NCBI GenBank assembly: GCA_005222975.1
Contig: NJBI01000007.1
Location: 1-64,000 of the forward strand
Reading direction: 5' to 3'
From: Promethearchaeota archaeon Loki_b31
GTDB taxonomy: Archaea; Asgardarchaeota; Lokiarchaeia; Sigyniarchaeales; SOKP01
DNA: 64,000 nucleotides
Shown here: positions 10,346-20,400 of the stretch, piece by piece
Position numbering within the stretch: position 1 is the stretch's first letter
Layout of the letters: every line of letters begins with the position of its first letter
The notes under the pieces: generated by a model
What the model was told of the DNA's origin: nothing
The model's database searches: none
Seen by the model: the letters and a program-made list of their open reading frames with translations, nothing else
Translations under genes and position numbers: made by a program

Positions 10346-11448
10346 GATTCTGCGTTATTGGAGCAGGAAACGGTGGCCGAGCGTTTGCGGCATATTTATC
10401 GTCAAAAGGATATCCTGTAAATCTATATAATCGCTCATATACCAGAATTTATGACATCAAAAAGAAAGGAGGAATAAAAGCAAAAGGGAAGTTAAAAGGC
10501 TTTTTCCCAATTGATCTGATTACACAAAATCTAAATTTGGCAGTTAAGGATGTAGATATTATTTTAATAGTAACTCCTGCTTCAGCACATATAAGTATTG
10601 CAAAAAACATTGCACATCTTTTAACAAACGATCAGATAATATTGTTGAATCCAGGTAGAACTTTTGGAGCTGTAGAGTTTAGAAGTATAATAGAAAAGGA
10701 AAGGGGGAATCTCCCTGTTTTTATTGCTGAAACCCAAACATTACTTTTTACATCAAGACAATTGAAAAAAAATGAGGTTCAAATTCTTACAATTAAGGAT
10801 TCTGTTGATTTTTCGGCTTTTCCAGAGAAGCATACGTTTTTCATTAGTGATACATTGAGAGATGTTTTTCCCCAAATGAATCCTAGTGATAATTATCTGC
10901 AAGTTACATTAAATAATATGGGGATGTTATTGCATCCAACTCTCTCATTATTGAATGCGAGTGCTATGGATTATGGAAGAAAGTTCAATTTTTATGCACA
11001 AGGGGCATCTATACATACTTGTGAAATTCTTGAGACTCTTCAAATGGAATTCAGAAAGATTTTTGAAAAGTTAAATTTAAAACAAATAAATTTTTGTGAA
11101 TGGGTGGAGAAATCTTATGGATTTAAAGCAAACAGTATCTATAAAGCTATTCAAAAAATAGAAGCATATAAAAATATTGTTGCTCCAAAAGAATTAATAA
11201 CTAGATATTTCACTGAAGATGTTCCAACTGGACTTGTACCTATGGCGTCATTAGGAGAATTCTTAGAAATTTCTACACCTATAATTGATTCAATCATAAA
11301 TTTATCTTCGATTTTATGTGGAACTGATTTTAAAAAAGAGGGAAGAAACATTATGAACTTAAAATTGGCTAACTATATAACAAAACAAATGAAAGGAGAA
11401 GATTTGTTTGGAATAAAAAAAAGTTCAGAAGCACAAATCAGTACTTAA
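10342..11448 (+). CDS. NAD/NADP octopine/opine dehydrogenase family protein
   Basis: MRFCVIGAGNGGRAFAAYLSSKGYPVNLYNRS Rossmann; NNMGMLLHPTLSLLNA catalytic His region; ATGA overlap with the upstream gene. Confidence 0.85.
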   Translation: MRFCVIGAGNGGRAFAAYLSSKGYPVNLYNRSYTRIYDIKKKGGIKAKGKLKGFFPIDLITQNLNLAVKDVDIILIVTPASAHISIAKNIAHLLTNDQIILLNPGRTFGAVEFRSIIEKERGNLPVFIAETQTLLFTSRQLKKNEVQILTIKDSVDFSAFPEKHTFFISDTLRDVFPQMNPSDNYLQVTLNNMGMLLHPTLSLLNASAMDYGRKFNFYAQGASIHTCEILETLQMEFRKIFEKLNLKQINFCEWVEKSYGFKANSIYKAIQKIEAYKNIVAPKELITRYFTEDVPTGLVPMASLGEFLEISTPIIDSIINLSSILCGTDFKKEGRNIMNLKLANYITKQMKGEDLFGIKKSSEAQIST

Positions 11449-11521
11449 ATTTGTTTTACTTTATATTAAACTTTAATTTCTTCCAAATTAAGGAGTTATA
11501 TCTAAAATCTTTATTTTTTAA

Positions 11522-12877
11522 TTATTTAAACATTTCCATAAAGGCCCCGAGCCTTGTCTTCATTTGATCGATGCTTTCTCCAATTTTATTAAAGGTAATT
11601 GCAGTTGTTGGTATTTCAAGCTCGCGTCTTACTTTCTCTCTCAGCATTGTATAACAATTTGAAACAGAATGACATCCAAATAATTGAAAAAATATAAGAC
11701 CATCGGCATTTAGTTTTTTTGCCACTCTCAAATATGAGTCAGTTAATGTGTCGTTATCACAGCCAATACCTGCTACTGTTGCATTCAAAAGAAACCGAGC
11801 GTATTCTTCGACAGGATTTAAATGACTATCCATGGGTATTTCATCTAAGAATCTTATTACTTCCCAGTCAGCATAAATCGCTCTCCCGCCTAGTTCATAT
11901 ATAATATTGTGGGTTTTTGGTTCCCATCCTCCGAATATGGGCGTTACAAAAATACGTGGCGTTTTAGACACATCCATTCCAACTCCCTTTCTTATTCTTT
12001 CCCGCATTTCGTCTACGAGTGAAATTAAATTATCCCTATATCGTATCGAATTAGAATTATAATCTTGAAATGTAATACTTAATAAAGCTAATATTTCACT
12101 AAATGTTGCTGGATTACACGGATAAAAATCAGAAGCACTAATCTCGTAGATTATTGTTTTATAAGAATTTTTTATTTGATTACCAATTTTAAATTGCTCT
12201 CTCAATTGATTATCCGTTATTGTATTGCCCGTTAAATTCTCAAATTCTCTTATGGCGCTCGATACATTATCAGTTAGAATTTCCAAAGCATTTCCAATAT
12301 TTCTGGGAGGAATATCAATCCATATTTGCTTTGGGTCTTGATTGATTGCTTTTAAGGATTCCATATATTTATTATACGCGCTACATCGAATTGTAACGTT
12401 GAGACAGGCATCTAAATTACGACCTTTGGAAACATGCGCACCAACTAAACTTTTCAACCCAAAACAGAAGTCACTTGAAATTCCATTCTCAATTCCAAGA
12501 TCGTACATATCGTTGTATTTTTTGTTAATCGTGTCAATTACATCCTCAATTATTTCGTCAACAATTTTACTGATTTCAGATATTCCAAGTTTTTTAACAA
12601 AACTTAAGAAATTAGAAACATTATTCCAGCCAAAAAAACTAGACGCCGAACCTAAGTAAGCGAGGTAATTACTTATTTCAAAAGTGTGCATCCTTATCGG
12701 AAACACAGGTACAGCACCTGCCGCGAAGGCTAAGTCTGAAAAAGGTAAAGAGATACCTACTAATTTCTTTTTCTCTCGGAACTTTTTCCTTTTTAGGTAA
12801 TTACGACCTGCCAAAAGATTGTAAGCAATTCTTAGTACAGAGCTAAAAGTTATTATTTCGTCAGCAATTAAACTCAT
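11522..12877 (-). CDS. 2-hydroxyacyl-CoA dehydratase subunit (HgdB-like)
   Basis: Family motifs YPCNPATFSEILALL, GIGCDN, FFQLFGCHS; 4-nt overlap with the upstream partner subunit. Confidence 0.85.
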   Translation of the reverse strand: MSLIADEIITFSSVLRIAYNLLAGRNYLKRKKFREKKKLVGISLPFSDLAFAAGAVPVFPIRMHTFEISNYLAYLGSASSFFGWNNVSNFLSFVKKLGISEISKIVDEIIEDVIDTINKKYNDMYDLGIENGISSDFCFGLKSLVGAHVSKGRNLDACLNVTIRCSAYNKYMESLKAINQDPKQIWIDIPPRNIGNALEILTDNVSSAIREFENLTGNTITDNQLREQFKIGNQIKNSYKTIIYEISASDFYPCNPATFSEILALLSITFQDYNSNSIRYRDNLISLVDEMRERIRKGVGMDVSKTPRIFVTPIFGGWEPKTHNIIYELGGRAIYADWEVIRFLDEIPMDSHLNPVEEYARFLLNATVAGIGCDNDTLTDSYLRVAKKLNADGLIFFQLFGCHSVSNCYTMLREKVRRELEIPTTAITFNKIGESIDQMKTRLGAFMEMFK

Positions 12878-14013
12878 TTCATCATCTCCAAATACGCTTC
12901 TATTCTTGTTGAGAGCTGCCCTCGATTAGCTCGAGAATAATCTCTCTCTAAATTCAATATTTGTATTCCTTTTTCTTGTAACTCATTTTTCAAGAAAGAA
13001 GCCATTAACGATATGTGGTCGCAAAATTTAATAATATGGTTGAATACGCCTAATTTTTTTCCAGTTTTTTTTATGTAGTTCTTAGAATAATTTTCAATCG
13101 AAGATACTTTTTGTTGCAAGAAATTAGGTACTGAATGGTCTCCATACTTGTTATTTTTAAATCTCAGCACCAATAAATCTAAAGGATCTTTGTTTGAATT
13201 TATCGAGTCATCATCTATAACTTGTGAATAATAGTGATTTCCAATCCATGTATCGAAATAAACAATATTTCCCCCTCCTTCTTCGATTAAATCTACTAAG
13301 TTATCGTTAATGAAGATCGAACATCCCGTAAATAAAATATCTTTAGATAAACCAAGGTTTTGAGGTGGACTGGTTTTAACTTCTTCAATGTACTTTTCTA
13401 AATCAGGTAGGAATGTTGGACCATACAATATTGCTTTTTGAATTATTTTTAATTTTTCTGAGCCCAAAATCTCTAAATCATTAACTTGCGATAATTTTTT
13501 TTTAAAATCATTATACTTCTTAATACTCTCAGATAATTTTTCGTCAGAAATTTTTTCTCCTATAATATCTTCAAGCTGCTCCTTTAAATTTTGTAGTTCT
13601 AACTTGAAATATTTTAAACTACTTTCATCCGTCATATACGGTACATAAAAATTCAAACGAGAGATGTTAAAATATTTAGTAATTATTTCTGAAGCACAAA
13701 CATCTGATACGCAGTGGTTTGAAACAATAAAATAATCCACCAAATCTAAAAATCTGAAGTCATTTGGTTTAGTAGAAAATAATCCAATACATGATTGAGC
13801 AAATGCACATGTAGAAGGAGGTAAAAAATCGTGACTAGCTTCCATCAACTCGTCATTCCCTCCAAACATCATCCTTAAAGGAAAGAAACCCGCTGCATCT
13901 ATCAACTCTTCGGGGATATTATCGTGAGCCAAAAAAGCAATAATTTTAACGCCTTCTTGCTTTTTTTCTTTAAGAAATAACGAAAACTCTGGGAGAAGAA
14001 TGGTATCGGCCAT
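12874..14013 (-). CDS. 2-hydroxyacyl-CoA dehydratase subunit (HgdA-like)
   Basis: DNIPEELIDAAGFFPLRM, PSTCAFAQSCIG, TGCSIFINDN. Confidence 0.85.
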   Translation of the reverse strand: MADTILLPEFSLFLKEKKQEGVKIIAFLAHDNIPEELIDAAGFFPLRMMFGGNDELMEASHDFLPPSTCAFAQSCIGLFSTKPNDFRFLDLVDYFIVSNHCVSDVCASEIITKYFNISRLNFYVPYMTDESSLKYFKLELQNLKEQLEDIIGEKISDEKLSESIKKYNDFKKKLSQVNDLEILGSEKLKIIQKAILYGPTFLPDLEKYIEEVKTSPPQNLGLSKDILFTGCSIFINDNLVDLIEEGGGNIVYFDTWIGNHYYSQVIDDDSINSNKDPLDLLVLRFKNNKYGDHSVPNFLQQKVSSIENYSKNYIKKTGKKLGVFNHIIKFCDHISLMASFLKNELQEKGIQILNLERDYSRANRGQLSTRIEAYLEMMK

Positions 14014-14122
14014 ATTATCAGCTTTAGTAGTATTAAATTATCTATCTGAAAAGACTTAATTCCTTATAAAAGTTTACCGATTTAAAATATAGATAAAAAT
14101 ATTAAAATTAAATGAAATTAAT

Positions 14123-14911
14123 TTAATTAGAATTGTTTTCTTGAGCTATTAATGCTGCACCAATAGCCCCCGTTAGTTGAGGAAATTTAGGTGTTTCGAT
14201 TTCATATCCAAGTTCGTCTTCTAAATATTTTTTTACACCCGGGTTATTAGCGACTCCACCACAGAAAATTAATTTAGGTCCAACTCCAATACGTTTTGCC
14301 ATTCCAGCAACTCTTCTCGCAATTGATTTATGTATGCCACTTGCAATCTCTTCTTTAGAGGCTCCTCTCGCGAATAAACTTATTACTTCGCTCTCAGCGA
14401 AGACTGTACACGTGGAACTTATTGAGGCTGACTTGTTTGTTTTTAAGGCCAAGTTTCCAAATTGATCAATAGGAACTTCCAACGCGTGAGCCATGACTTC
14501 CAAAAATCGACCCGTTCCTGCTGCGCATTTGTCATTCATTTGAAAGTCAATAACATTCCCCGTTTTCGTAGATATTACAATTGCTTTACTATCTTGACCC
14601 CCAATATCTATTACGGAATGAGCATCTGGAAAGAAATATTGCACGCCCTTAGCGTGAGCTGTAATTTCAGTCACTCGATCGTCTGCTATGTCTATTGTGT
14701 TTCGACCATAACCAGTACTCATAACAAAAACATCCGCTCTTTTCAGATTATTTTTTCCTAGCATGTTATTAAATAAGTTATGACCTATTTTTTTAAAGTC
14801 GTAAGTAGAGCGTTCTGTGCGATGATCAATCAGTTTTCCATCGTTTAAAAGCACTATCTTTGTTGCTAAGGAACCAATATCTATACCAATAAAATTCTTC
14901 AATTTAATCAT
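14123..14911 (-). CDS. Acyl-CoA dehydratase activase (HgdC-like, ATPase with [4Fe-4S])
   Basis: FIGIDIGSLATK, SVIDIGGQDSKAI, NDKCAAGTGRFLEVMA, SSTCTVFAESEVISL. Confidence 0.95.
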   Translation of the reverse strand: MIKLKNFIGIDIGSLATKIVLLNDGKLIDHRTERSTYDFKKIGHNLFNNMLGKNNLKRADVFVMSTGYGRNTIDIADDRVTEITAHAKGVQYFFPDAHSVIDIGGQDSKAIVISTKTGNVIDFQMNDKCAAGTGRFLEVMAHALEVPIDQFGNLALKTNKSASISSTCTVFAESEVISLFARGASKEEIASGIHKSIARRVAGMAKRIGVGPKLIFCGGVANNPGVKKYLEDELGYEIETPKFPQLTGAIGAALIAQENNSN

Positions 14912-14980
14912 TTAAAAATATAATTTTATAATTAAAATTTTTTAAAAAATTTTAAATTTTCGATAAAACCAAATAATTTT

Positions 14981-15700
14981 TTAACCTAATAGAAGAATTG
15001 AAACTATTATAGTTAGACCAAAAGCGGCTAGCATTTTAAGAACATTTTTCCATAATGATTCTCTCGAAATGAAACCTACAAAAATGCCTAGAAGAACAAT
15101 GAATATAAAAATAATTAAAAAAGAAAAGATGAAAAAATTAATCCCTGCCCTTACAGTAAAAAAAAATGGAATTAATGGGACGATTCCACCTAAAAGCGGC
15201 GCACCCCCATTTACTAGCGATACAATTATACTTGCCAATCTTTCTGCCTTTTCTTGTAATGTCTTTACTTTCCTTCTCTTCTTATTTGATTTTTTTAGAT
15301 TTAGTTTTTTTCTTTTATTTTTATCATTAAAATTAACCGTCAACATTGCTTTCTCGATTTCTTTGTCTTCTAATAACTCATCCTCTTCTTTTTCTTCCTC
15401 TTTCTTCCTTATTACCATAGCCTTATCTAACTCTGCTTTCAATCTCTTCTGTTCTGCTTTTTCAGATATGTATGAACCACTTAATCCCGATATGAACATT
15501 GAAATTGATGTTGCGAACCCCGTTAATATTACAATATGGCTATCTACAGTTTGTTGTCCGTCTTTAAATATTAATATAAAAAATCCTAATAAAATGCCTA
15601 AAATAGTTAACATTCCGTCGTAAAAGTTATTTACAAAATAACGGCGGGCAATGGATCCAAAATCAGTAATTTTCGCGTATGTTTTGATTTTTTTTATCAT
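14981..15700 (-). CDS. VIT1/CCC1-like membrane protein
   Basis: FVNNFYDGMLTILGILLGF, GLSGSYISEKAEQKR; 2+3 hydrophobic segments around an acidic loop. Confidence 0.65.
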   Translation of the reverse strand: MIKKIKTYAKITDFGSIARRYFVNNFYDGMLTILGILLGFFILIFKDGQQTVDSHIVILTGFATSISMFISGLSGSYISEKAEQKRLKAELDKAMVIRKKEEEKEEDELLEDKEIEKAMLTVNFNDKNKRKKLNLKKSNKKRRKVKTLQEKAERLASIIVSLVNGGAPLLGGIVPLIPFFFTVRAGINFFIFSFLIIFIFIVLLGIFVGFISRESLWKNVLKMLAAFGLTIIVSILLLG

Positions 15701-15831
15701 TTTGTATTAATTAACTTTAGTAAGATTAAATAGAATTTTTATGATCCTTATATCTAAATAATAATTTTATTTAAGTTTTTTTCAAATTATTTCTTCTATT
15801 CGTAACAATTTTATTTTAATTGAAGGGTAAA

Positions 15832-16347
15832 TTAAGTAGGAATTACTAATTGTAGCAATAGAGAAACAAGTAAAGTCGTAATACCCGCTGTAACTAAATG
15901 AATTGCGTACTTGGCATGTCCCCCGCCAGAGATTTTTCCTAAAAATACACCTAAATAAATCAATATAGCTATTAAAACTCCATAAGCAACTAAAAAATGA
16001 AATATGGATAATGAATCTCCAAAGAAAAACGGAATCAAAGGAAGGATCGATCCTAAAACAGGAGCTCCCCCGTCGACTGAAGATGCGATAATGGTGGCAA
16101 ATCTTTCTGATTGTTCGATTATTGATTTATGATTATTTTTTTTTTTTTTCTTTAGATTACCCTTTAGAGAAATTTTCTTATTATTATTATTATTATTTAA
16201 TTTTATGGGAGTTACCATTGCTTTTTGAATCTCTTGATCTTCTAAAATTTCTTTCTCATCGTTATTTAAGCCATTTTTCTCTTTACTATTCGGTTTTTCT
16301 TCCTTTTCTTCTTCAAAAATTGCCATTTCATTTTTTAGATCAATCAT
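15832..16347 (-). pseudogene. 3' part of a frameshift-split VIT1/CCC1-like gene
   Basis: Homologous to the C-terminal two-thirds of 14981..15700; ATG lies in an A10 run. Confidence 0.7.
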
Positions 16348-16622
16348 TTTTTTTTTCTTTCGGCTTCTTCAGAGAGAAAGGCGCCCCATAAGCCACTAAT
16401 ACCAATTGCTAAAGCAGTGGAAAAACCAGTTATTATAATAATAGTTGAACTCAAAAATTGAGCTGGACTTGAAAGAAATATGATGAAACTTCCGCTAATT
16501 ATTCCCGCACAAGTTAAAGCTCCGTCAAAGCAGTTATTAAAAAATTTACGGCGAACAATTATTCCTAAATTAGACAGTTCAGAATATTTGCGCCATTTCT
16601 TGATTAAATCTTTTAAACCCAT
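16344..16622 (-). pseudogene. 5' part of a frameshift-split VIT1/CCC1-like gene
   Basis: RRKFFNNCFDGALTCAGIISGSF..GAFLSEEAERKKK matches the N-terminus of the 14981..15700 product; ends at TGA after A10. Confidence 0.7.
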
Positions 16623-16826
16623 TTTTTTTAAAAAGCACCTTTTTTCGCATTTTGTACAAACAATAAATCTCTTATGTTAAATGACATATTTTTTAATTTT
16701 AAGGGGGAATCTATTATAATCCTTATAAGTACTTGATGCTATTAATCTTTTTGAATTAAATTTCAGTAAAAACTGATGATTTTTATTTATCTAATCATAT
16801 AATATTCATAGAATATTAAAAATATA

Positions 16827-17483
16827 GTGATTTATAAAATGTCATCTAATAGGAAAATTAAAGAAGAAATAATTGCCTTACTCATAGATCATGTTCGGAT
16901 TATTTACTCTATTATTAGCGACATGGGCGTGTATTACACCACCTGGGCAGAAGACTTTGAGGCAAATAAAAAAAGTTTAGAAAAGAAAAAAAGTAAAATG
17001 CAATTATCAGAAGAAGAAGGTGACGAGCTAAAAATTCGCTTAATACAGAACTTTTCAGAGGCAGAAGCTTTTAATCTCGGAGATTACGTAGCACTAGTGT
17101 TGAAGATGGATAATGTTATTAATTATCCCCTCGAATTTGTCGATATGTTAACAAAAATTCGCTTAACTGGTAAAAGTGCAGATGAGATTAAGAAGAAATA
17201 CCACAAGTTAATAAACCAAATTATGGAAATGGCTGGTATCTTGAAAACTGCGATAAAAAACTTAAGGGATAATCCGGATAAAGTCTTTGATAACACGACT
17301 ACAATTCATGAACTTGAATCTGAAATTGACAAAACTTACAGGCAATTTCTTGAGTTTTTATATTCTAATGTTGAAGACATAAGAACTTTACTACGTATCA
17401 GGGATAGTATTGTGCTACTGGAGCAGATGGCGGACCGTATCCACGACATTTCAGACCTTATGAGAATTTTAATTTATAGTTAA
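16827..17483 (+). CDS. DUF47/PhoU-like protein
   Basis: Helical ORF with ..LESEIDKTYRQFLEFL...LLEQMADRIHDISDLM. Confidence 0.7.
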   Translation: MIYKMSSNRKIKEEIIALLIDHVRIIYSIISDMGVYYTTWAEDFEANKKSLEKKKSKMQLSEEEGDELKIRLIQNFSEAEAFNLGDYVALVLKMDNVINYPLEFVDMLTKIRLTGKSADEIKKKYHKLINQIMEMAGILKTAIKNLRDNPDKVFDNTTTIHELESEIDKTYRQFLEFLYSNVEDIRTLLRIRDSIVLLEQMADRIHDISDLMRILIYS

Positions 17484-20400
17484 TTTAATAAATTAATTGC
17501 TTGATAAATTAATTTTCTTAATTGATCTTTACTTATATTAATATTGATATAAATACTTAATATTTTTTTAGAAATTTTAGTAGGACTTGGAGTTTCATTA
17601 CGATTGAGTGGTTCTGAAATATATTGAATTATATGTATAAGCATTTTTAAGTATTGAATTATGGGATATGTAAAGTTTTGATCTTGTAAAGATATTCTTA
17701 ATCTTAAAAACTCGGGAATATCAACAGATACTAAATCTTTAAGAATTTGATCATTATCAAAATAAAAATTGTTATCTTTAAGGATTTTTAATATTCGGTT
17801 ATAAATTATTTCTCTTAAGTCGGCAGGAAAAATTGAAATAACCCAATTTCCATTTTTGTTTTTAACAATAATCTGATTAAATTTTTTAATATTTTTATAC
17901 CAAAGATCGAAATCAAGCTTCTGACTAATCATATATATTTTAATATGTTTTTTAATAGTTTCAGGTTTAGGATTGATACCATATTTTAATTTTATATAAT
18001 TTCTAATCAGTTCTAAATTACCTAATATTGTAAATAGTTTTTTAAAAATAATAGCGAATTTTTCTTGATATGGAAATTGTTTAAATGTTAAAGAATCTTG
18101 GATTGCATTCTCAATAGTAGAATCATTAATAAGATATCCATATTTAAGACAAGTTTTTAAAATAAATTGTTCAAACTCTTTTGAATACAATAATACTTTT
18201 TTATCGTTTTTTATCATATAATCATTAACATCGGCAAATACTTTTTTAGATTTTATTTCATTAGATAAGCTTATTAAAATTATACCAATATAATTTCTTC
18301 TGTAAATCCATTTTTTAGGTTTAATAATTTCAATAAACTTTCTAATGTGGTTTTTTTTTGAAATTTTAACATAATATTTAACATCCGTTCTTTTATCTTC
18401 ATATATTTTAGTTGTCTCAATATTTAAAATATTACACATATTTTTAAAATCTTCTACTAAAGGTTTTGAGGAATTAGTGAAATCAATTTGAATATGCTTA
18501 GCTCGTTTTAAAACATAAATAGAACCATCTGTATCAAATAGACCTCTTAAACAACAAATTACTAAATTACGAGAATTTATGATTATTTTAGGTACAGACA
18601 CTTGATGTAAAACTTTATTTCCTTCAATTAACCCAAAAGACTCAAGCTCTTCAACAATTTCCTTTCCATAAATTATAAGTTGTATGCCTTTTGATACTTT
18701 TGAAGGAATGTAAGAAGGAGTTTTATGAAATATCTTTGTCATTAATTTTGAAACATAATCAACATAATCTGATTCATCAATTCGATTAAGAGTGATTGTT
18801 AAACCTATGTTAAAATTTAGATTGCCATCACCTAATATAATACCACACATTTCTGATAAAATCCCGTTCATTATAAGTCCTAATTTTTTATACGGATTTC
18901 TTTTTTTTAAAGGATGTATATTAAAATGTAAACGTATTTGGTCAATATGATGATGTCCTAAACCAGTTAAATTTTGAATGTCTACTAGTTTATCATATTC
19001 TTCGAATAGAATTAAATATATTGCTAAAATATATTTTTTGATCAATAGATCTTGCTTGCTTGTAAGATCGAGTAATAAAGATTTGTTATTTAAATTTTGA
19101 TAAACATTATTTATGATAATATCAAAAAACTCTTCTTTAGGATGGTTTAAACGAAAATTAAAAATGACTATTTTATTATTTTTTAGTATTGTATAAATAT
19201 TATTAAAAATCTTTTCTCTACAACTAACCCAATTATTAGCCATAAAGAATTTTACATATAAATTTTGACTTCCTATTAATTGAATTATTGTTTTTCTTAC
19301 TCTTTCTTGATTAAAATATTCAATTTTTTCTAATATCTCCTTATTAGAATATTTTTTCTTTCCCATTTTATGATAGTATTTTAATTGTTCAATGACGATT
19401 TTTTTCAATTCCTTAAATTTATCCGTGTTGGCAATTAATTTCTTCTTTTTAACTTGATTTTTAGTAGGGGTTTTCTCATTTTCTACAGCTTCAATAAGAT
19501 TAGAGATTTCTGAAGACCATTTAATCTGGATTTTTCCATTTTCTTGTTCTTTTCTTAACTCTTTATATTTCTGCGAAATGTGTTTAAAAAATTTGCTACG
19601 CACTCGAATAACGAAAAACCTGTTCATAAGTTCCCACAAATGATTATAAAAATAATCTTTAAAAGTCCGAATATTTGCTAATAATTCTAAATGGATCGGT
19701 CCTAAACCCTGTAGTCTTTCTGTTAAGGATTTTAATCTATTCTTTTCTATTTCAGTAAGTTTTTCGTATTGAGACTTTTCATATAATTCCAAAAACTTTC
19801 GAGTCAAATCCTTGAACTTGTTATAACTCTCAAGGGCTTTTTTTAACTCGGATTTAAGCTCAGCGTTGCATTCTTCCTCAGAAGACTCTTTTATCCATTG
19901 TTTAAGGGTTGTTTTCCAACTCTCTTCTTCAATTTCTTTTATTTTTTCACTTTCACTTTTAGAATTTTTAATCTTTTCCGATCCTAATTCTCGTTGCTCT
20001 AACCATTGGCTATAACCATTTGTTTTTTTTTTAGAATATATAGGTCTTCTGCCCGTTTCTAGGCGATATAACTCTTGAAGATGTTCGGTTTCCTCTTCGT
20101 CCGATTCTTCACTTACTAGCTTTGTACTTTCCTCAAGGAAATCTTTATTAGCTTCGGATTCGCTTTCGATAGCATCTAATTCTGGTTTACAAACTTCTAA
20201 ATTTTCTTTATTCTCAACATTTTTATTTGAATCTTGTTCGTTAATCTCTAAATCGTGTTTTTTAAGCTTTTCATTCACAATCGATTCTTGATCTTTTTCA
20301 ATTATTTTTTCTAATTTCTCTTCAAACTTAGTTGTTTCTATGGCTTCCTCTACTCTCGCATCTATCTCTTCTTGCGATTCCCCTTGTTGAACCAATTTCT

